Below, piece after piece: positions 57,339 to 64,000 of a stretch of 64,000 nucleotides of DNA. Position 1 is the first letter of the stretch, and each line of letters starts with the position of its first letter. The position numbers and the translations under genes were made by a program. The stretch is taken from NCBI GenBank assembly GCA_029891345.1, contig CM056994.1, forward strand, positions 222,771,991 to 222,835,990, in the 5' to 3' direction. The notes beneath the pieces are model-generated. The model did not search any database. It worked only from the letters and a program-made list of their open reading frames with translations, and was not told the DNA's origin. This DNA is from Dryococelus australis (Eukaryota; Arthropoda; Insecta; Phasmatodea; Phasmatidae).

Positions 57339-59160
57339 GAAAGTGGTTACTATCAAAAAATTTAAAAAGTGCCTTTTTTTTAGAAACACCGAAACAAGTG
57401 TGGCATGGCACAGCACAATTTCCCTCGGGTCATGTCTGCATTTGGTTCTCATTCTGTTAATATCAGGTAGTCATTCTCTTGGGTGTTCACACGCTTTGTC
57501 ATCCAAGCAGCGTATGGGATTTGTTTTGAACTTCCAGACAAGATAGACGGCAAACGTGTCCCGGTTTCCGTGGCGTTGATGGATGCACTCTGGAGAACGG
57601 GGCGAGGAATTATGGGATAGAGAGTCCCTGATTAATGTATCGTGTTAAGCAAAAGTTTGGATTAGTTTAGCAGACAAATTGTTCCCGGCACACTGTGCAG
57701 CAAATTGAGAAATATTATCACACGCCAGTATAATAGTTCAGAAAAGGTAGCGAGAAAAAAAAAAAAAAAAAAAAAAAAAAAACTAATTTTTTTCTGACCA
57801 TTTTGACGTGAATACGTCTCCTATTTGCAACCATAGTGGGAGCAATGTAGAAATTCCGATGATAACCAAATCGGGGGATACAGTTTGGCATTGCTGCTCC
57901 GAATATATCGTCTACATTCAAATTCCATGACACCACTCGATTACCAAAGGATTAAAGAATATGTTACATTGAGTGAGGACTGCGAAGTGTCGTGTTCATT
58001 GTGAAGGGGGAGAGGAAGGGGGGCGGAAATTTTGAGTTCGTTTCACCGCGTCTCATAACTTCCGCGTAGTATGTCTTTTGACTAGGAAAAGCTACGAAGC
58101 GCGTTTGAATTTCAATCGGCAGCTCTCTTCAAGATCATTCAATTGCGTGTATAAAAACATTTGTGTGGCGTGGTTATGGTGGATTTGTATGCGTTTACGG
58201 TAAATAATTTAAAAACTTAACACAATGTCGGCCTATACTCGTCAAAAAGTCAAGTCACAATATAGAAATCTTATACGGTTGGAAAGAGCATCTCAAAAGC
58301 AATCCAGTGATACCCATAAAACCTCATATAATCAAGTGAAGCCTTGCCAAAAAAAAAAACACTTAAGGCGTCCGAGCGCGTGAACGTAGACGTATTGATG
58401 CAAAACAAACGGCGGTGTCCCCAACACAGCCTAACCCATTTTTTTAAGTTGCTCGTAGTATATAGAAATGCTCTAAAATAATATATTACCTTGGAAAACT
58501 ATATCTCAAATAAAAAATCAATTTCTTTCGTGAAAGCTTAAGGCCGAGGAGACTACCAAGTAAACAAGTTGAAACCTACAGCACAAGCTTAGACTAAATG
58601 GCCGCCGCTCTGTCTTCCAACAGCACAGAAACGAACTCCGTAATTTACAGCCGCCAGCCACGAGAATAACTTCCAGTTCGCGAAAGTCGTGCTAGTATCA
58701 AGGTCCCACACCCGCCTCTTTCTACACGTCCACGCGCTTTAAGCGCGGCAAGCATGATGGATTTGGAGCGAAGTGCTCATTTCAGAGATATACAAGAAAC
58801 TTGTATTGTATACATTACAAATTATGGTCTTTCAAAGTATATGTAACCAACGTGTTTCTGTTTGGGGTACCCCTTCTAACAATTTTCAGCTGCGAGCTGT
58901 CTTTTTCCTTTGATGTTGTTTTAACCAAGGTTTAATTACGAGAAATAAATCGTGTTGTTATTGCAAGACGATTAGTCATCTCTATTAATGATATATTTTT
59001 CTATTCTGATTAAAGACTTAATTGTGTGTTATGAAGGATTCTTCAAAAACTTTATGTTGAGTAACTGGTGGTTCAAATTGTAATTGTAATTGTGTTACCA
59101 GTTATTCGCTTTCCAATTAACCATTTGTCGAATAAATTCTGTTTGTTAATGCTTTATTTA
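57339..59160. other. Intergenic DNA with an A run
   Basis: An A run of about 27-29 bp lies at 57755-57782. The patch 58600-58750 is GC-balanced and holds a 23-codon frame starting ATGGCCGCCGCT in good start context. It could be a first exon, but nothing else supports it. Confidence 0.4.
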
Positions 59161-59164
59161 GTTA

Positions 59165-60050
59165 TTTATTTATATGTTTCAATTCCCCACGAACAACTCT
59201 GTTCATAAAGGGAAATGGTACACAATAACATTATGGCAGTTTGCTGTGCATACATAAATAACATACAATACATACACGATAACATGCAGTTTTAAAAAAG
59301 ACACATTAAAGAATTAAATTAGGCATTTCAGATATAGAGTACAATTAAATTTTTCTTAATAGAAAGAAAAACATTGACTACTGTTGCAAAATAAAAAACA
59401 AAATTATTTGATAACAGGTGAGAAATTATTTAACACATTTTGAGAACATGGTGCTGCTATTAATTACAATAAGAACATAGCAAGTGAGATGGAACACAAT
59501 AACATTTTTGTAGTTTGTAATGCATAAGTAAATATGTAAGATACATATACATAGAATAACATACAGCATTAAACAAGTTAAAAAGAAGGAATCAATAAAG
59601 GCATTTCAGAAATACAGTACAAATACGTTTTCCATAATAGATAGAGAAAGATTGAATACAGTTGCAAAAATACAAAATTATTTTATTTCAGGTGAGCAAT
59701 TATTTAAAACATTTTTAAGTGTGCTGCTGCTATAAATTGCAATACCCCACTAGCAAGTGAAATGATACACAATAAGATTTTGGGAGTTTTTAATGCATAC
59801 ATAAATAACATGCAATACATACTATAACATACAGTATTAAACAAGATAAAAGAAGGAAATTAAAATAGGCCTTTCAAAAATACAGTACAGTTACATCTTT
59901 CATAACAGAAAGAGAAAGATTGACTACAGTTGCCAAAACACAACATTATTTGATACCAGATGAGGGATTATTAAAAATATTTTGAGTCATAATGCTGATA
60001 TAAATTGCAATAAGAACACAGCAAGTGATTATAATGCAACTACAGAAGGG
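59165..60050. repeat. Tandem array of about 273-bp AT-rich units, three copies
   Basis: The phrases AAATGGTACACAATAACATT (59211), GATGGAACACAATAACATTT (59488) and AAATGATACACAATAAGATT (59760) start successive units. Each is followed by GCATACATAAATAACA-like, CAGTATTAAACAAGATAAAA-like, GGCATTTCAGAAATACAGTAC-like and AGGTGAGAAATTATTT-like parts. A partial fourth unit begins near 60025. The units are closer to each other than those of the array at 52555. Confidence 0.9.
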
Positions 60051-60720
60051 AAAAATTTAATTTTCATAAATATTCACTCGTCATTTTTTACCTATCCCAT
60101 TATAATTATTTTAGTTTTGTTTTGAATTTTAATTTGCTGGTACAAGACGTTACAGTTTTTAAACAAGTAAAATAAAAATAGGAAACAAAATATTTAGTAA
60201 AGAACTACCACAAGTCACGTCTTGTTGTTAATGTTAAATATTTTCCTTCGGGGCCTATATGTTATTAATAATGCAGGAAAGTATTGTGTATATAATATTT
60301 GGTTCTCTGTTTCGTGCCATGTACGATCACCCAGCATGATTTCCTATTTTAATTATGTGGCTTCCTCGCTATTCGTTCCAGGGTCTTTTAGTAAATAAGT
60401 TTAGTTATTTTTGTGCAACTTGCTTTGTGTTTTTGTGGCATTTGTTGTTTGTACCAAAGACTCGAGTGTAGCAAATGTTTATGGTGTCACATTTGCGTAC
60501 TGATTGAACAAATCAGGATCGTCACAAAGCTGCTCATACAGATGGTGGAATGCACCGAAATTAAATCGATCTCTATAAAATTCACGTATTCATTCAATGC
60601 CTTCGACATTTTCATTTTGCCGTTTGAGTTTTGCAATAGTATAATAATCACAAAGACCACATTAGGCAAGTGATAATCGACTCCTCAGTTAGACAACCGA
60701 TTACCTTGCGCTGTCGCGGT
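60051..60720. other. AT-rich stretch without recognised features
   Basis: I see nothing I can assign. An 86-codon frame at 60413-60673 has no recognised motif. Confidence 0.45.
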
Positions 60721-61335
60721 GCCGCGGTGGTGTAATAGTTAGACTACTCGCCTCCCATCTGAGCGAACAGGGTTCGAGATTCAATTCTCGGCTGGGTCGC
60801 TCCCAGATTTTTGCATGTGGGAATCCTGCCGGACGATGCCGCTGGTCGGCGGGTTTTCTCGTGGATCTCCCGTTTCCTCCGCCCTTGCATTCCGGTGCTG
60901 CTCCAAATCCACCTTACTTCACCCTCACCGGCTCTCAAGACCTCGATGTTAAGGCAGATTCCCATCCGCCATCTTGGATTTATTGACTTCTTGCCATACT
61001 CTGGAAATACAATTTTATATCATGTATTTTTAGAACGACGGAGCACAGAGCATTGCCTAGTGCATTATCCGAGGTCAGTGTTTTTTGAGTACTGTTGATA
61101 TCTTCGCCCTTTTTAATCGTTCGCAAGAAATATTCTCGCGTTTCGCCTCGACAATTACCAGCTAAAAATGAATAAATGTACCGAAGCCGTTGCAGTTCGG
61201 AAAAGTGTGGGAAGCTGTTACTTAGGATATGTCGTGCGGGAAATTTCAATACAGCTTCTGAAATATAAGCTTTGGCGATAAATCCAAGATGGCGGGTAAT
61301 AATCCGCCTTAAGAGCCTCACAAATCTCTCAACTC
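60721..61335 (+). repeat. tRNA-derived SINE, family S1, split by a TTAA element
   Basis: The head GCGGTGGTGTAATAGTTAGA, then B-box-like AGGGTTCGAGATTC, continues to CCGGACGATGCCGCTGGTCG, GCGGGTTTTCTCGTGGATCT, CGGTGCTGCTCCAAATCCAC and GGCTCTCAAGACCTCGATGT. It is interrupted at TTAA and resumes TTAAGAGCCTCACAAATCTC after the insert. The copy at 63137 shows the uninterrupted form GATGTTAAGAGCCATCC. Confidence 0.9.
60953..61308. mobile_element. Second TTAA element, 356 bp, nested in a SINE
   Basis: TTAA lies on both sides (60949-60952 and 61309-61312). The left end GGCAGATTCCCATCCGCCAT, then CTTGGATTTATTG, is the imperfect inverse of the right end CGATAAATCCAAGATGGCGG, then GTAATAATCCGCC. It shares the TTAA target with 21933-22699 but not the end sequence, so it is a different, probably piggyBac-like, non-autonomous family. 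No transposase. Confidence 0.9.
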
Positions 61336-63136
61336 CACTCGTGTGTTATCGCGTCTATCGCCTGCACGTAGGACACGACACTCGCTCACAGTTGGTTCCA
61401 CAATAGTGCGATGCGATGCGTTGCGTTGCTGCGGCGAGCTATACTTGCTGTTTCACAACTAAGCGATGATCTGTCGGCGACGGACGCTGTCTGAGATGGT
61501 GCTGCTATCTAGTTTAAGGGTGGAAATTACATTTTCAGACCTCACAAACAGTGGTTTCTCTTTAGGGCAAGCAAGGCAAGAAGTGTTTGCCCAGACAGTT
61601 TCCTGACAATGTTATATTTAAAATAAATATTAAATTCTAACTTATATTTCCTTTAAGGTAACTTTTCACTCCTGCGGTACACATTCTACTCGGGAAACAA
61701 TACTGTACATTATAAGAAAACAACTCGTTGGATAGCAAAACCAAGGTGTTTGGAAGCTCTGTAAGTAATGCTTTCAGCAGGTAGGCGGTCGCAAAGGTTT
61801 CCTGGTCGACAGAGGAGGGGCTGGGTAGGAAGACCGCCCAGGGGGGGGACGGGTCTTATGGCTGCATCAACCTGTGTTAGAAGATACGATGGGAGTGCTT
61901 TCTTCACGGAACTGAAGCGGACATAGCCGAAGCTGGCCTAGGCGCAGGCAGTTGGCGCGCTGTAGTTTACAGTATATAGATCGATGCGTGGGCAAGTTCG
62001 TGAGCATAACACGAATCGTATTGTTTTTATTTAATTTAGTTTTGGTGGTGATAATGTTATACATATTCATGCGCGATGTATATCCTACATAAAAGTTATA
62101 TAATTACCGCGTGAGACTGAGAACCTCGTAGATAGAACGAGTGCAATAGAAACATGTGGATGTAAGTGTGGTGGGTGTGTATATTACGAGTGAAAACATA
62201 TTTCCAGCAGTGCTTTCACTTTCCAGGAAAGATGTGACATAAAAGAGGGTAGGCCGATACCTGAACTTACGATCACGACAACGCGCAAGAAAGGAAATTT
62301 TGTACTTAATTTCCGAAAAATATCTTATTAGAAACACTCGTGGTTAGCTGGATGTAACAGCCTAAACAAAATTGTTTTGCTGGGCATATTTATTGTTTTC
62401 AAATGATGTTAACACGTGGACTGCAACTGGATATTATTAAGGTAACAATCTGTGCAATGTTGTTCAAAAACACGAGCGTTCTGAAGTTCACATAAATTCG
62501 TTTTTTTCTCTTAAAGAATTTGGTAAAAACAGAGTTAACTGCTTTCCATCTTTGCACAAACGAGTAATCATTGTTCGTGTCTACACTTATGTACAATCAA
62601 AATTGCTTTGTATGTAAATACCTCAGCGTCGAAGGGTATTGAAATAATATTGATTTTGAGTCGACAAGGTTCCGGGTTTGAGGAAGGCATCTTTATAATA
62701 TTTTTCACTCGGGCAAATTTAATGTAAAAAAATATTAATATTTTTACAAGCGGTATATTTTATATTTAGGTACGAAAAAATGTTTAAATGGCACCATTTT
62801 GCAACTTGAAATCCAAATTTTCCCGTGAGGCCCCTGCTGCCGCCTTGAGGCAGGCAGAGGAACTAAATCTTCCAGCGTCGGCAGGTCGTGAATTTCCGGC
62901 GTGCCCCGCGTCGACCAGCAGACAAAAGACGAACTTCGGCATTCACGGGAACCTTCTGCTAAATAATGTTGTACAAGGGCAAAGTTCTTCGTCTCGCGGC
63001 CGGGAACTCCCGGCACGTGCTGTTCTTAACAGCTTCGCAAATTCTTGAAGTGCCAAGGCGCGCGCTTCAGAATTAAACTGCTCGCGGCGCTTGAAAACAG
63101 ACATGCCTGGCAGTGCGTGGGTGCAATTTACGAAAA
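61336..63136. other. Intergenic DNA with GC-richer patches
   Basis: The patches at 61320-61480 and 62810-63090 are GC-balanced. The latter is open on the plus strand for 86 codons (62788-63048) and on the minus strand for 90, with no recognised motif. No shared repeats. Confidence 0.4.
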
Positions 63137-63405
63137 GGGGGCGGCGGTGGTGTAGTGGTTAGACTACTCGCCTCCCACCTAGGCGAACCGAGTTACATTC
63201 CCGGCGGGGTCGCTCCCATGTTTTCGAACGTGAGAGTCGTGCCGGACGATGCCGGTGGTCGGCTGGTTTTCTCGGGGATCTCCCGTTTCCCCCGCCCTTG
63301 CATTCCGGTGCTGCTCCATACTCCCCTCGCCTCACCTTCATTGCCTTTCAATATCTCGATGTTAAGAGCCATCCAAATCTTCACTCCACCTCACCCCACT
63401 CCAAT
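63137..63405 (+). repeat. tRNA-derived SINE, family S1, copy 6
   Basis: GGGGCGGCGGTGGTGTAGTG, then GTTAGACTACTCGCCTCCCA, gives a clear A box (TGGTGTAGTGG). The B box has decayed to GAGTTACATTCCC. The full body and the 3' end GATGTTAAGAGCCATCCAAA follow. It is the longest unbroken copy and serves as the reference for the split copy at 60721. The 114-codon frame here reads through the SINE. Confidence 0.9.
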
Positions 63406-63828
63406 TCACGAGTGCGCATTTCACACGTTGGTCGATACAGAAATAAGGAGACTGTAGCATTTCTGACAGCGGCAGTACATTTGTATCATTTTGCGACAAC
63501 TTACCTGCCAAATGGTCACTAAACTAATTTTTACGTCGGCAGTTGTGCATGGGAATACTCGAGACAACGGGACCACCACTATTATAATTTGCTCCGAACC
63601 ACTTAAAAATCAGTTGGGCGTTTTAAAAATATTTGATCATGTCGCGAGCGGGCGCGAAACAGTCACCTATCCGACTGGTTGTCCCAATGTACGTGTCAGC
63701 TTTTACGGACGCCGAGGACGAACTCGCAATTTCAGGTGTTCTGTTTGCGTTTTAATAGTATTCGTGGACTTCATTACAATTTTGTGTACATAGTGCTGAT
63801 ATAGTGTTATGATTTTCGCCCTTATATA
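63406..63828. other. Intergenic DNA
   Basis: GC-balanced, with a 100-codon plus-strand frame at 63491-63793 that I do not recognise. No splice-bounded segment stands out. Confidence 0.4.
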
Positions 63829-64000
63829 GGTTGTTCACGATTTATTGAGCGTTTTGCAAATCAACCTTTGAAAATCGTCACTGCCCCTATCTGCATGTAT
63901 TTTAACGGGCTCAGTGACTGGCATGCTGCTAGTAAAGTTGGTAACGAAAGAGAGGAAGTAATCTCGACGTTAAATTAAAACATTTAGGTATAGGCTATTA
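63829..64000 (+). mobile_element. Type A MITE reaching the window edge
   Basis: TA, then GGTTGTTCACGATTTATTGA, then AATCAACCTTTGAAAATCGT, TATTTTAACGGGCTCAGTGA and TAGTAAAGTTGGTAACGAAA. The copy either continues past the window or is truncated near TTTAGGTATAGGC. Confidence 0.85.

Noticed and set aside
57036..57460. Frames with Ile-Tyr repeats
   Set aside because: They read an (AT)n microsatellite.

Overview
This window looks like gene-poor, AT-rich nuclear DNA from an insect or other arthropod. I see no bacterial-style operons, no rRNA or convincing free-standing tRNA genes, and no long open reading frame. Every open frame is short (149 codons at most), as expected from chance in such DNA. 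The tRNA-derived SINEs, TA-flanked MITEs, hAT-type, TTAA-type and Tc1/mariner-type elements, microsatellites and homopolymer runs fit a large hemimetabolous insect genome, perhaps a stick insect, orthopteran or cockroach relative. One SINE (7309, 25378, 37097) resembles, from memory, the SgRP1-type SINE of polyneopteran insects. The species is inference.

The dominant component is one family of TA-flanked inverted-repeat elements whose ends read GGCTGTTCACGRTAAARTGA. Type A (about 410-440 bp) occurs complete, broken or partial at about 833, 16132, 18123, 21890, 23190, 32507, 34027, 37496, 42273, 44276, 54657 and 63829. Type B (about 215-235 bp, same ends, different interior) occurs at 2740, 20957 and 34950. 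Single ends lie at 7515, 31595 and 37348. Several type A copies hold younger insertions with clean target-site duplications: a 767-bp long-palindrome element in TTAA (21933-22699), a 290-bp hAT-like element (34321-34610) and a 763-bp putative solo LTR (42428-43190).

Layout. 1-9 kb: low-complexity AT-rich DNA with MITEs, a small foldback and tRNA-like relics. 9.4-11.6 kb: pyrimidine-rich strand-asymmetric DNA, a CACCAATCCTC minisatellite and a three-unit tandem repeat. 11.9-21.9 kb: a dispersed repeat D, a GA microsatellite, SINEs, MITEs and a larger repeat E. 21.9-25.8 kb: nested MITEs, an inverted duplication, a dead Tc1/mariner transposon and an inverted partial copy of E. 27-31 kb: an inverted-repeat element, a hAT-like MITE with perfect duplication, and two exon-like segments with good splice signals (29311-29425, 29875-29951), which are the best candidates for host transcription. 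32.5-35.2 kb: a dense MITE, E and foldback cluster. 37-46 kb: SINEs, MITEs, a possible coding exon (38659-38862), a solo LTR and two hAT-like siblings. 47.1-51.5 kb: a 4.4-kb element with matching inverted ends and interior repeats in both orientations. 52.5-55.2 kb: an array of about 290-bp repeats with a MITE in its last unit. 59.2-60.0 kb: a second array of about 273-bp units. 60.7-64 kb: SINEs, one split by a second TTAA element, and a final MITE at the edge.

The sequences do not act as a pathway. The value of the window is the order of insertions it records and several apparently non-autonomous element families. I found no functional undescribed system. The strongest leads are the 4.4-kb element, the TTAA palindrome, the A/B MITE family, repeat E and the exon pair. 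All boundaries were read by eye, without alignment or database search.
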